NCBI GenBank assembly: GCA_023512835.1
Contig: CM042087.1
Span: 44,262,017-44,326,016 of the forward strand
Reading direction: 5' to 3'
Source: Taxillus chinensis
Taxonomy: Eukaryota > Streptophyta > Magnoliopsida > Santalales > Loranthaceae
DNA length: 64,000 nucleotides
Shown here one piece after another: positions 40,601-52,343 of this stretch (its first letter is position 1; each line of letters starts with the position of its first letter). Under the pieces are notes generated by a model. The model was not told the origin of the DNA. It ran no database searches and worked only from the letters and a program-made list of their open reading frames with translations. The translations under genes were made by a program, and so were the position numbers.

Positions 40601-41550
40601 ATGTGTATTCAGAAAAGTTTAGAGGGAGCTAGCTTCATTAATGACGCTAAACAAAACCCAAAAAATAATAGTAATAGTAATAATCATAAGCATGATCGAC
40701 TCTAAGTTAAAAGGCATACACATTAAAATCTTGTACGATTCAATATCAGCATCTTTCGCGCCTGAGGATCCCTTGAGACGGCACGACAAGAAACCAGGCT
40801 AGAAAAAGATAGAACAATCAAAAAGCTCATAACATAACATCACCATGTTTCGATCCTGCAGAGGGACACACCGTCTCCCTAAAGCCGCCCACACTTGTTG
40901 CTCGAATCTACACATGGGCAGATCCTTCCATCCCAGAATCATATCAGCAGCTACCAAATCCTCTAACTTGTTACTGCAGAGAAAGAAAGAAAGCAAAAAA
41001 ACAGCTATAATATATAACACAGCAACGACAAGCAATACAACAATAACGGGAAGAAAAAAAAAACTAACAAACGAACTTACTTCCCAATGTAAACGAGTAT
41101 GAGGAAGGCCTTTCTAAATTCGAGTTCACCCAAAGCCACTAACTGGGGACTGAATCGTTCACCGTTAGCCGCAGTCGAAGTCGACGACGACGGCAAGGAG
41201 GTGAAGACACGCTCTGGAGGAGCAGAAGGAGGCGGCGGCGTCCGAGGAGAAGAGGAAGGAGAGAAGCACACGCTCTCCTGTGAAAGCGCGGGGGTGGTGG
41301 GCGTGGGCGTGGGCGAAACAAGTTGAACCTGTTTGGCCAAGTAAATGATGAAGCCGCTCAAGTTTCTGATTTCTCGGACGGACCGAATCTGGGCCAGGAT
41401 TCTGAAAGCGGACTCCTCCCCCAGCGAAGCGAGTTCCGCCTTGGCCCGGTCGTCCGGGAGCGGCAGCGACCGCTCGCTGCAGATCAGTTGGAGAAACTGC
41501 TCCACCGCCGGAGGGAGTGTCGTCACTACATAACTATCGATCCCCCGCAT
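19205..41550 (-). CDS. RNA-dependent RNA polymerase, gamma type (RDR3/4/5-like), 18 exons
   Basis: Plant RNA-directed RNA polymerase, a class that makes dsRNA for silencing. Exons: 41550-41081, 40973-40844, 39633-39559, 38716-38524, 37338-37140, 37044-36957, 36860-36717, 36440-36375, 36293-36222, 33752-33646, 32838-32690, 32552-32330, 31858-31633, 29679-29534, 27110-26948, 26538-26397, 26176-26013, 19441-19205. They join in frame to 997 residues, close to known RDR3-5 lengths. The catalytic motif is DFDGD (about 701-705, in GGDFDGDLYW), the gamma-clade signature; alpha RDRs have DLDGD. The start at 41550 gives MRGIDSYVV; the frame stays open upstream, but that part looks like leader. The intron after exon 9 appears to use a GC donor. 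Introns contain copia, LINE and MITE insertions, and the last intron is 6.6 kb. In tomato the gamma RDR Ty-1/Ty-3 gives geminivirus resistance; this gene's role is unknown. All exons look intact. Confidence 0.93.
19511..19701 (+). repeat. 5' LTR of the intronic copia element
   Basis: Aligns with 25645-25808 through shared blocks: TTTTTTGGTTAC, AATAGG(A/G)TACTT, TTGGGT and the terminal TATATTCTT. It contains an expanded (TA)n at 19621-19661. It starts with TGGAATGAATTG and is followed at once by a primer-binding-site-like sequence. Confidence 0.65.
19702..19713 (+). other. Probable tRNA-Met primer-binding site
   Basis: TGGTATTACAGA directly follows the 5' LTR and resembles the plant copia consensus TGGTATCAGAGC, which is complementary to the 3' end of initiator tRNA-Met. 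A few mismatches fit an old element. Confidence 0.5.
20471..20830 (-). mobile_element. LINE 3' end, reverse orientation
   Basis: On the minus strand the sequence ends in a CTAATAAAATTTCTTATTTA-type tail followed by TCAAAAAAA, the characteristic 3' terminus of many plant L1-like LINEs. The same terminal motif closes the LINE fragment at 28500. Upstream sequence has no clear reverse transcriptase similarity, so only the 3' untranslated part seems present. The 5' limit is uncertain. Confidence 0.5.
22831..24107. mobile_element. Harbinger-like TIR element nested in the copia relic
   Basis: The left end GAGCATCTCAAAGCAGCATT and the inverted right end GAACATCTACAATAACTTAG form an imperfect terminal inverted repeat. 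TAA stands directly outside both ends (22828-22830 and 24108-24110). TIR type and a TAA target duplication are the hallmarks of PIF/Harbinger elements. The 1277-bp interior is flanked by TAGCTAAA-type AT-rich subterminal DNA and has a GC-richer core (22960-23960) unlike either the copia relic or the flanks. No transposase was seen, so it is non-autonomous. Confidence 0.65.
22975..23293 (-). pseudogene. Possible captured gene fragment (AGC kinase-like?)
   Basis: Inside the Harbinger-like element the minus strand starts after an acceptor-like CTTCCAG at 23294 with GLAAECNSATMTASP. It later reads SDESSSKLPSSRPANDIRWE before losing similarity. The pattern Ser-rich stretch, then ND(I/L)RWE, resembles the segment just before the kinase domain of plant AGC-VIII (D6PK/KIPK-like) kinases. 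There is a stop in the middle and the frame following RWE does not give a kinase glycine loop. The identity is tentative and rests on a short match. It cannot encode a working protein. Confidence 0.35.
25645..25808 (+). repeat. 3' LTR of the intronic copia element
   Basis: Partner of 19511-19701. It is preceded by a purine tract (GAGGAAAAGAG at 25634-25644), as expected of a polypurine tract. It contains CAATAAAG, a plausible retroelement polyadenylation signal, near 25763. Confidence 0.6.
27847..28500 (+). mobile_element. L1-type LINE fragment, internally deleted
   Basis: Starts with LQFLSWNVCGL, the N-terminus of an apurinic-like endonuclease, and later reads EFLDALGLVDL followed by VGGVFTWSNNR, the conserved C-terminal part of the same domain. 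Reverse transcriptase is absent; soon after, the sequence reaches a typical LINE 3' end (CCTAATAAAATTTTCTTACTTAT plus a short poly-A; the core is TAATAAAATTTTC at about 28473). It lies in the RDR intron between exons 14 and 15, antisense to the gene. Confidence 0.7.
31172..31271. mobile_element. Foldback MITE-like inverted repeat
   Basis: Two arms of about 39 bp (31172-31210 and 31231-31271), with the core CAATATTAGCCATGTGATGT and its complement, separated by a 20-bp AT loop. This is typical of a small hairpin MITE. It lies in the RDR intron between exons 13 and 14. Confidence 0.7.
31378..31440. repeat. 39-bp direct repeat
   Basis: A 24-base segment starting TTACCGTACTTTCC occurs at 31378 and again at 31417, in the same RDR intron as the foldback element. 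Confidence 0.85.
34090..34860 (-). pseudogene. copia reverse transcriptase remnant with internal duplication
   Basis: On the minus strand: PIGCK-VYTIKV, HLVAKDFSQ, VNYFETFCPVA, TFVRVFIALDA (about 34530-34320) and further on a CGLKQSPLAW-like block (about 34250). This is the RVT_2 order. Stops and frameshifts are frequent. A 194-bp tandem duplication doubles the N-terminal part of the domain. It lies in the RDR intron between exons 9 and 10, in the same orientation as the gene. Confidence 0.72.
34414..34787. repeat. 194-bp tandem duplication within the copia relic
   Basis: Copies begin CTTGGCAAC at 34414 and 34608. They share long runs such as TTGTATACACTCATTTGCAT and differ by small indels. 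Confidence 0.85.
35567..35803 (+). mobile_element. LTR-like segment with repeats and PBS-like end
   Basis: Two direct copies (35567-35635 and 35655-35723, period 88 bp) share GACCAATATAAACAAGG. About 65 bp on, TGGCATCAAAGAGC at 35790-35803 resembles a copia tRNA-Met primer-binding site in the plus direction. This would make 35567-35789 part of an LTR. No matching second LTR was identified, so the call is tentative. Confidence 0.35.
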
Positions 41551-43682
41551 TTTACTGGCTGGTGGGTGACTACTGCACTTGATGGGCAACACTACAGTGC
41601 AAGTGCAACAACAAATAATCACTCTGGAGTCTGGAGTCTGGAGGAGGGAGGGTGGGGGGAGATTGATGAACAGACACCACGATTTGGTTGGCACCTCAAA
41701 TTCAAGCACTAAACAACAAACAAGGAAGCCCAAACCAACGAACGTAGGTAGCAGCGGGTGTGGGTCGCCATTTCCGGTTTCTTCAGACCATCGGCCACAC
41801 TTTGAATAAAGGGCCAAAGGGGAGACAGACTTTCGTTTCGGTGGTTGCTTTTAAAAGCGGGTTTCTGTATTTGAATACATACAATTTGGGTGGCCCAATG
41901 TTTTTGTTTTTAAAAAAAAAAAAAATGTTTAAAAGTTGTATTTAAAAACGATTTTCTATGTAATAGAATATTTTTTTTCTAATCTATTACACTAAATCCT
42001 CCTCATAATATTCTCACTAATATCTATATTTACAGAATATAGTGGCATAGAGGGACACAGACGGAGTTGAGAGTTTGCGGTGGAAGTGGCGGGGGGAGGC
42101 TCTGACGGCAAGCCGAGGGGGATGGACAGATCTGGTTAGTGGGGGTGCCATCGGCGCAAAGGAAGAGGGAAGGAAGAGGGTAGGGGAGAGGTTGCGATTG
42201 TGTAGAAACAGAAATGGAATAGCATAGTATTTGGCGCAGCAACAGTGTCGCACCATATTTGGTGTAATAGTACTATACATGACGCAAAAATAATATATAG
42301 TGTTTTGGCGTTTCGATTGGAGATGTCCTCGGCGCCAAGAACAAATATATATATATATATATATAATTTAATTTAAATTAGACAAAAATGGAAAAATTAT
42401 TTTTTCTAAATATTTTAAAAAAGTTCATTATTAAAAATAATTTTTTTATTATTTTAATAATGTCACGTAAATTAAAATTTTTAAGTAAAGTAAATGTATT
42501 ATTTGTGTAATTTAAGTATGGTTTCCCTAATAATATGACCCTAGTAATTCGTATAAAAATAACATGTTTTATACGAAATTTAATTTTTGTTTTCTAAATT
42601 TTTTTTTCTGGAATTCATGTTTAATTTTAATTTGAAAATATTTTTTGTTTGGTGGAAAAAAATTATTTTAAGAAGAGTATTTTTTTAAATTAAATCAATA
42701 TATATAATCATTTGGGTCCATAGAGAAAAAAATAAAAAAAAATAAATGAATCTTCCAATAAAAACAAATTTAAATTTCAAAATAAAAATTAATTAGGAAC
42801 AAATTTTTAAAATAACTGTAAAACTTATCTATTTTTAATTTTTAATTTTAAAATTAAATAACTTTAAATTCATTCAAGTTCATTATTTTTAAAATCAATC
42901 AAAATAACATGTTAAAAATATTAATTAATAAATTGCTGGTCCAGTTATACTCCTATCTCAGCAGCTTTTATTAGCATGAATTTGGATGCGTAGTCTTATC
43001 ACCGGGATCAATTCGAGAATTTATTGTTATTTATAGAGTGATTAAAAGGATTTAACCATAACGATATTGATATGGCATGATCAATAATTAATCTGCGCAC
43101 ACATGAATTAGCTATTATTCATTAGGCCAATAAATTGATCAGACCTTCCGACCAATAAAATCAAAACTCACCAAAAAGACAAATATTCATCAAAATAACT
43201 CAACTCGGCGGAAATTAGCACAAACAAAAAATTATAAATACATATTTGTAACTACGAATGGTTTATGACAAAAAGGCCTGGTTAAAAATTAAAAATCTCA
43301 CGGAGTGAGGTCCGCTTAATAATAAAAAGGTGAGGAAAAAAAATCATTACATCAACCTTTTCACTGTGATCTTGAGACAACAGAAAATCATTACATCAAC
43401 CTTTTCACCGTGATCTCGAGACAACAGAAGAATTTGATACCGTATATATCCCACCGACTTCAGTTTGCTACCTCTGCAACCATGTGTCTTCTTTTATTCG
43501 TGACTGCTTTAAGAAGATCATGTACACCGGCAACTGCTATGACCCAAAATACCAGTCACATATCCTCTTTGAATTCTCACTATATTCACCATCCAAGCTC
43601 ATGACATCAAGTTAGAGAGATGCACGTGCCGCCACAGAAACAGGAAGTGGGGCAAAACTCCGGAAATGGAGCAGCTACCAAC
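41551..43682. other. Spacer between the RDR and golgin genes
   Basis: RDR 5' leader and promoter (41551 to about 42300), a (TA)n tract at 42345-42365 and about 500 bp of very AT-rich DNA at 42360-42920. It then holds a short tandem duplication at 43341-43430 and the golgin 3' UTR. No further gene recognised. Confidence 0.45.
43341..43430. repeat. 44-bp tandem duplication
   Basis: Copies begin AAATCATTACATC at 43341 and 43385 and differ at two positions. They lie just downstream of the golgin stop codon (about 250 bp). Confidence 0.9.
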
Positions 43683-46600
43683 TCACGGCAAGGTTGGAGT
43701 GGCAAGTCCCATAGACTCCGCAACTTCTCTATTGGCAAAACTGTCAGCTTGCTCCTACACGTTGCATAGAACATCGCCAAACCACATATCATAGATGCAT
43801 ATTTTAACAAAATCGGGGCACAAATTGTCAGCTTGATTTCCACAACAAACTTGTAAGGTGTGAACATTTGAATATAACAGCAAAAACTTTTGTGATAAAG
43901 TGATTTCTTCACAAAATATCAAGCAAGGATATATCTTCACAAAATATCTATTAGTTGGTTAACAGGACATTGATCAATCTATTTTCCTAAGAGACAATCA
44001 ATGTCATAATATGAACTGCGGGTTTACAACCAAGAGCTGGTAAAGTGGTTCTTTAATATGCAATCAGAACCACTATGTCAGGATTCCAGAGATCGCAGTT
44101 TTCAATTCTTGTTGACTGCAGTCTCATCATCCAAAGTAAGATTTCATTCCAGAGTTCATTTTGTGAACTCAACGCCTAACGGCAGATAGACTTTTAACTG
44201 GATAAACAAGGAGTCCAAAATAAGCTAAAGCTTAAATATTCAAATGGTACACAAAGCCATTGTTGGCAGAAGGTTCTGGTTCAAATATTGTAGCTTACAT
44301 GTCTTGTCAAAAATGGATTGATAGTTTCCACTAATTGCACATAAATTTATTATTCATATGACAGCCAAAAATGTTGAAGATTGGATATATTTTTTAAGTG
44401 ACTGCAAAAAATCTTAATTTCCAATCCTGTATACATAGTGAAATCACAACAAAACAACTGAAGCTTTTTCTGAAATGGGATCACAGTTATTAAAGGCGCA
44501 AGGCGCACCTAAGGCGCAAAGGTTGGGCCTGAACTAGGCGCAAGGCGCAAAAAAAAGCGCGAGCCTGAAGGACCTGAGGCGCACCTTTATATAAAAAAAT
44601 TATAAAATATACTAATGAAATAAACACATCAATTTAAATTTAAATAAGTCAATACTTTTAAAATTATAGTAAACTACTGAAATGTAGAATTATTAAAACC
44701 TTAACAGTTTAAAGCATAAATATTTAAAATGATAAATCTAAACATCCTAGTCACCAAGGAAACATCATCATCATTACCAGACTTGTAACTCTCAACATAT
44801 CTTCATGGATTACAAAAATAAATAATAGAATAATTATTATTAGATATTGAGATGGAGTAGTAAAAATAAATAATAGCATAGAAATAAAATAAGAGTCTCT
44901 CTTGCATTGATGCAGGAAAAAAAATAGACGAAAAAAACGATCGGAAAAAAAAAACCCAGAGTAGACGAGGAGACGCGAACGAGAAAGAGAGAAGACGCGA
45001 GCGCGACGCATCGCAGAGAGGTGGTGAGCGCGACGCGTCGCAGAGAGGTGGCGAGCGCGACGCTTCGCCGAGATCGACTTTGCAGAGAGGTGCGTCATCG
45101 GGAATCATCGTCGGGAACACTAGCGTCGTCGACAGCAAGAGACGTGTCAACCTTGCAGCGGCAGTCAGAGAAGAGAGAAGAGAGAACGACGCACCTGATT
45201 CGCCGTCGCCAAAGGTTGTCGCTGGCTTGTTGGTACGCACGATTGTGTCGTCTCCTCAAGGCGCGCCTTCGCAACGCCTAGCGCCTGGGGACGAAGCGCT
45301 AAAAAGCGCGCTTAAGGTGGGCTTCACGGACGTCGCCTCGACTAGAAGAAAGGCGGGCGCAGGGGTTGCACCCGCCTGGGATTTGCACCTAGGCGCGCCT
45401 TTAATAACTATGAATGGGATCTCAAGTGGGTATTCACAAGTTGTCGTCAATATTTTTCAGAGGTCTTAAGGGTTCAAATCCTATTATCCACATTTATTAT
45501 CCAATGTTCTTATTATTCCAATAACTATTAACCAATTTATTAGTTGAGTTACCATGTGAAAGAGAGTAAGAATTCACATATATTGTGAGTCGACAACCAA
45601 ATAGTTAGATCTTCTAGTTAAATTGGTTTCTTCACATCAAATTGATTATAATATGTCATGTTTCCTTCTATCCACTAAGAGAAGTTTGGTTCCAAAAAGT
45701 AACTTTAGTTTCTGGGGGAGTTATCCATTATCATTCAATTCTCATCCTATTGTACTAGGAAACTAATCATTCACTTTAAATCCAACAGATTTGAACAATC
45801 TGTAGGGAAGATAATTTGAAAAATTCCCATACCTGGAGGCGATGCAACAGATACATTAAGAATAGATGTACAAATACCTGTAAATAATCACAAGATCATA
45901 TTACACAATTTAACTTCCATAAAAGTAATATCAGAAACTATTTCACAGGGGGATCATTAATGTTACCAGATAAAAAAGCAAGATAACACGAGCAGTTGGA
46001 TACCGCCAGAGAAATCTTGTGGCTCTGACAGCCCCTGAATCTAGAAGCTTTGCTGCCTTCTGCAGCTGCACAAGAAAAGTTCAACCAAAAATAAATAAAT
46101 AAATAAATAAGCTAACAAACATCAAAGCATGAGAAGACTAAGACACCTGCATGCTAGCTGTAACCATATGGCGATGGTGCAGGGGAAGAGGCCTGAAACG
46201 CTAAATTGCATCAGCATATCACAGATTTAAATTTTAAGAATTAAATTAATAAATTGGTGGTGCAAAACAACGTGAAATATGTACAACGGCCACTGTCATA
46301 TCCAGCTACTAACTCTAGCGGGGCAATAGGGCATTAAAAATTGAATGGAAAAAGGAAAAGAAGGAGAAGGACCAAAAAAACATAGTCAATATCTCATACG
46401 TAGCCTGCAAATTTGGCATGGGGGATTTTTTTCCATAAATTTGACATAGTGGTCAACACACCATCTAGCATTTAGACAAAACTTAGATGTTTTCATATTT
46501 TTTATTTATAATAAATATTTTTTTTACCAAGCGAAGTATTTAAAAAAAATATAAAAAATAAAAATATGAAAACAAAAAATAATTCATAAATATAAGTATT

Positions 46601-49600
46601 TTTTATTTATAAAAAATATGTGCAGAAACACCATTAGCCGAGGAGAGTATTGACGTATATATGATGGATTCATAAATGATAGGCATTTGTCAACCATATT
46701 TTCTCAAGCTAGGAAAAAAATAATTCTCTCCACACCTGCAAATACACTTAACCTATTTTCTCATTCTCTTCCTTTCCACATTGCCCCTCCATCTCCCTCT
46801 CCAGCATTCTCTGCAAAACTGGAAACTTCTCTAGTCTCTTAAGTTATTATTATTATTATTGAATTTACAACAGGCCATTTAAGTAAGTGCAAGAGTGACA
46901 GCTTAAACTGTAAGTCAATCCACAAGGTCAAAAACATTCATCCAAACAGCTTCAGCAGCAAAAGAAAAAAAGTGCAAGGGCCACACGTCATCTTTTCATC
47001 TGTACGAGGTGGTATTGCTATCATCTCCACCGGGATGGCCATCTTTTTAGAACCATGATTCTCGCTCATTCTCCATCCCATATTGCTTCAGCTCCTCCAA
47101 AACTCACCACAACTCACATCCATGAAGTGAACTAACTAAACAAAAATAATCAATAGAGATCCACTGATAGAACAGCTGGGAATGTGGCTGGAAATTTGTC
47201 TTCCAAAGAGATCTAATGCTTAAAATCCAGATTTCCAGCTTTTGTCTAAGATATATAGTTTGTACATTTCCAATTTTGGGTGGCAAAAGGCACGTTGAAA
47301 GAGTTTACTAATTAAAATAAAGCACCACTGGGGATGCACAGCAATTTTTGTTTTAAAAAAAGCAGACTAGCAGTTAGCAAATAAATGGGCTAAATTCAAT
47401 CTGGTAACTTAAACTGATGTATGTTTTGTCTTTTCATCCATTTTTGTAAATAATAAACTAAGCTGAAATAAGGCTACAAAGTAAGACAAGTCATGAATTT
47501 CTACAAATAAATAAATAAATGATTGCAGAAGAAATTATTTAAAATTTAATTTTAAACGAATAAATAAAAGGGCATACTCTAGAGCTTTCAAGTCTGTATC
47601 TTCCTCCCATGAAGTTGATGTCCTACGTGACACTCTGGATCTTTCAGCTTCTACCTATTTAATTGTATTTGTACAGGGATCAAGTTCTATTTGTAAGAGG
47701 AAAGGAAAAAAAAACCTCGAATATACAAGATGACAGAACAATCAACAACAAACCTGTACTTCTTGGAGTCGTTTAACCTCCTTTTCCAATTGGAACTCAG
47801 CTGCAGCTTTTTCGCTAGACATGGCTTCTAGTTGTGTTTGTTTATAATACTTAAACACAAGAAAACAAAACCATCATAAATCATCTGCTAGTAAGATTGA
47901 AAGGAGTCCATTGTACCAAGAGTCCAACATACCAATAAATCTGTCAATTCACGATAGCGTTTTTCCAACTCCATATGCTCCTATGAAATGTAATTATAAT
48001 CAACAAGAGTGACGTGTTGAATATATATATAATATAAATAAAGAAATAACATAAAAAAACAGGTCATTTTTTTCACTTCATAAAATCTGCAACTAGAAGA
48101 AGATTACCAAAATCAAACTACTGCAAAGAACAAAAGAAACACAGTAAACAAAAGAGAATCAAAGCACTGGAAATAATAGAAATGCAATGTACGAAACTTT
48201 AACCTAGCTCTCCTGACCCTTTTATTTGTGATATGTATATATTACTATTACAAAAAAGAGCACTGCAAATATAGTTTTCTGGTCATACTGCTTCATAATT
48301 TTTGACGAGACACCATTTTCAAATTTTTGAAAACAAATATTGTTAATTTTGTGTTTTCAAAAGCAAAAACATATTTAAAACTCATTTGGAAAAGTATATT
48401 TTGTTTTCTTTTCAAAAACTATTTTGAAGATAGCCATTTGAAAATGGATTTTACAAAACATATTCAAGTTAGTTTTAGAGTTTTTAATTCAGTTTATTTT
48501 AGAAATATATTAAAACACAGAGAACAAGTTACTTTCAGCGTGGCAAAGGTGTAGTGATTCCATCCGTTTTATTGACTAAACAAGAGTTCCACTCAAACAA
48601 GTTGCACTTTGAGCCCTTAACCACTTTTCTACAAACCCACTAATGAAAACTACGCCAAAAAAGTTGAAAATTCAGTTAGGATCTTCCAACCTTTCTCCCT
48701 CCAGCAGATCAATCTCATCCATGTTCGCATCTTCTAAAACATATTGCAATGCTTAAAACCATGGAATGATTTGTTAATCAAATTTGGGGATAATAAACAA
48801 AAAATTGATAATCAGAATAAACCAATGTTGGTTAAAAGTTGTAGAACAAATCTTGTTGAGTAGAATTGAATTTAGATGTTAATAATCATATTGATAATTT
48901 TGTGGAGTCCACACACGTTGGTAGGCGTAAAAGAGAAGAGCATCACTTAACACCATTTTTTTTTTGCCTCTGACCAATGTTTAAAATTTAAATTGTTATG
49001 CCTTCACAATACCAAATAGCCACTTTATACTTCTACAGTTTACAACAAAAAAATTGACACCCTAAATGCATCAAAAAAAAAAACAAGAGAACAAATTAAT
49101 TTAAGGCAAATTCTCAAACAAATTAATTTGTTACAAAGGCTATTTACCTGCCGTGAATAATGTTCAGCATCCCTTTTCATGGCAGCCATTTCAACTCTCA
49201 TCTTTTGCAACTCAGCCTGCAGTCGGATCAAATAGTATTTAACCAAAGGAAATGGATCCTATGTTACTGATCTGATCATAACAATTCACAGCGAATTTTG
49301 AAATTTTAGATATTCCAAAAAAATGAATAGTAAAAGGAAATGGATGGAGGGGTCTTAGTCTAGCGCCCTCAACAAGGGATTGGAACGAAAATAGGATTTT
49401 CCAATGACAATAACAACAAAAATGTCTTTTTATTATCATCAAACATGAATGTGATCCATCTTCCACCTCATGCATCGAAACTGACATTATAGGGGGAGGG
49501 GGGTGGGTTTGAACTAACCTCCAAGGACGAAAGCTTGTTCTCAGCATCTCTTTGGCCCTGACGTGCACGTTCAACTTCTTCCTGCCATGCTTGCATCTAG

Positions 49601-52305
49601 ATATTTACGAATTAAGAAGTATCAAAATCAAAATCCCTATAAACTCATTTGATGCTGAAGTTATCAAAATCAAATTTGACTTGAAGAGTTTCAAAAAGCT
49701 GCCATTGCTGATAATACAGACCTGAATTATTTGATTAGCCTCTTCAGCAGATTTCTTTTGCCCACGGCGAGTACGAGCTTCCAAATCTTGCATTTCTTGA
49801 TTTAGAGATGCACATTCAACCTAATAAAATATAGTGAAGTAGGAGATTAAACAGCATACTGTATTGAAGGAAAGCCAACATATCTTTATGCCCAAAACAA
49901 GGAAGCATAATACTACAAACCTCAAGCAATGCCACCTTCTGTTCAAGCTCTACAGCCTTTGCTGTTCTATCATCTGCTATTCTCTAAGCGAAAAAGAAAT
50001 TATAGTGTCTCAATGAAGCTAAAACCACAATGATCAAAATAACGCAAGAATCCATTATTATCTGGGGAAATACGAATTCTAAGCTACTTACCACTGAATA
50101 ACACACCAACTAAGAGAAATCTACTATGTCATTCTGGTTAACAAACTTCTTGGTGGCTTTGGGCCCCTTATTTATTGGGATACTTTCAATTATATACTCA
50201 AGGACACCATCAAAAAGCAACAATAAAAAATATTACTATTATTATTAAATGGACTTGGATCCAGTAAAACAGAACAAACTAATTCTAAACAGGTATTGCA
50301 GGAGCAAAATTGCTGCAGAAGAATAATTTTTTATCATATATAGAAAAGAAGAATTTGTTAATAGAGTGAAGAAGAGGTTGTCACCAAAAGTTAAAATCTA
50401 TCATAGGGTATGCATTGGAGAATGTAAGAATATAACTTTTTAATATATAATTTAAGCATGCTGCCAACCCAGTCAAATAACCATTTTCCCAAGAGTTTAC
50501 GCTGTGTAGTTGTAGATTCAGGGTCTGATCAGATTCAATATTGCTGTTTGGAGTTTCATTTGGAGTATAAAAAATAGAACTACTGTTTTTCAAAATTTAT
50601 GCATAAATTTATAGAAAATTTAAACTGATATATACATATATACAAAAGAAAATATGTATATGCTCTTACCCTACATTTTGTTTATATCAAAAATAGATAA
50701 ATAAAACAAGTAATTGAATAAAAGCTAGTAATTGAAAAAGTGACCAAGCACGGGCAAAGATGGAGCCTTGGAATTATATCTTTAACACATCCTTTGAATG
50801 AGGTCTTACTTGCTCGGGAAATTTAAGAACGGGAAATATGATCAACAACCCATTGGGGGAATGACAACACCGAATTTGGTTATTAACATTAAAACAGGAA
50901 CTTAACCTAGGACTTCAAATGATTAAGGGTCTCTTAGCATTTTAGGGAACTGATTTACCCAGAAACTCAATCTATTAGATTGTAAGGCCAAAAATGAATC
51001 CTTAACAGAATCAAAATATGAGCATCAATGACTTGCACGTATAAAGCATAGTCGTCGGGGGCTGAGAGTTGGTGTGTGTGAAGCGGCTTCACCATGATGA
51101 ATTTCAGTAAAGATGAGCATGAGAAAATATTTAAGGGCAATTATAATCAAAACTTGACACAATACCTGGATCCTGGCAAGAGCAGTGGATGACTCAACAG
51201 CTCGATGTTCTAATTCTACTTCCCTTTCCATGGCAGCCTGTTAGTTCAGATGGCTTATCAGAGCAACAATGAAACAACTACAGTTATAATTTACAGACTT
51301 GAAGAAAGAACATTTTTGGAAAGACCATTTTGGTAGCATTATGTGCTGCATGTTCTTCTTCTGCTCTCCGTTCTGCAGAAGCTAGCTCCTCCCGCAAAGC
51401 CTGTAAACAGAGAGGAAAAAACACAAAAATATAAGCTCAGAGAGAGAGAGAGGCACAGAGATAACACAAACCACTACAAGGGACTAATGGACTTACTTGC
51501 ATCATCCTGGTCTCTGTTAATTCCCTATTTCTCATAATAGAATCCATGTTTGCCTGATAAAAAGAAGAAAATAGTTCACGCATGAAATAATTTTAAAATC
51601 TAAGTTATTATGTTGCATGGATAACATGATAGAATATTAACATCAACGCTATGCAATTGAAGGCAGATCATAGAAGTTACAATTTAAACTAAATATATAG
51701 ATAATAATAACAATAATCTGAATTAAATTTATGTTGAGGTTGAACAAACCCAATAAGTGCAATAACTACCCTTTACATGAAAACTCAAACCAAGTTGCTC
51801 ATTGTTAAAGCATATTATTCTTGCTGATGTGAGCAAACACAGTCCTCTCCACATCATAGTTATTAAAATCCTTTATATGCTATCATATATATGATATATA
51901 TTTATAGGCAATAAGGGCTAGGGCAAAGCCATGAAATATATTCAGGGTGGGTGACAGAAAATTGTTTAATATTATTCCAAATTAAGATCATAATAGAATT
52001 AAAAAAATAAACCTTAAGGGTTAACATTATATTATAAGTTACAAAACATCATTCAAGATACATGAGAAAGTCAACTAGAATTTTTTTGGAACATTTTTAG
52101 CAAAATTTTCCAATTTCTAGACAAACATCAACGTGAAATTGAAGAAGTTTAAGAAAGTTTCCATGATTTTCATATTCATCAAATTTGTTATATCCACAAA
52201 ATATCAGCTCCTCATGTAGCAAATATTTAATGCATTTTCTCTATTTGTTCACCACTTGGTACTCTCCAGCCTCTGCTCTCAGTGTTCCTATTCTCAGTTT
52301 CACAC

Positions 52306-52343
<38 letters not shown>

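Noticed and set aside
41551..41817. In-frame extension of RDR exon 1 to an ATG at 41817
   Set aside because: The extra 89 codons are Cys/Pro-rich leader-like sequence without RDR similarity. The ATG at 41550 begins the segment that looks like the RDR3-5 N-terminus.
42017..42280. Minus-strand open frame upstream of the RDR gene
   Set aside because: No domain similarity, repetitive Pro/Ser composition and overlapping frames; treated as upstream spacer DNA.
44803..45240. 145-codon minus-strand open frame
   Set aside because: It consists of the 27-bp CpG repeats of the Mutator-like element and shows no protein family similarity.
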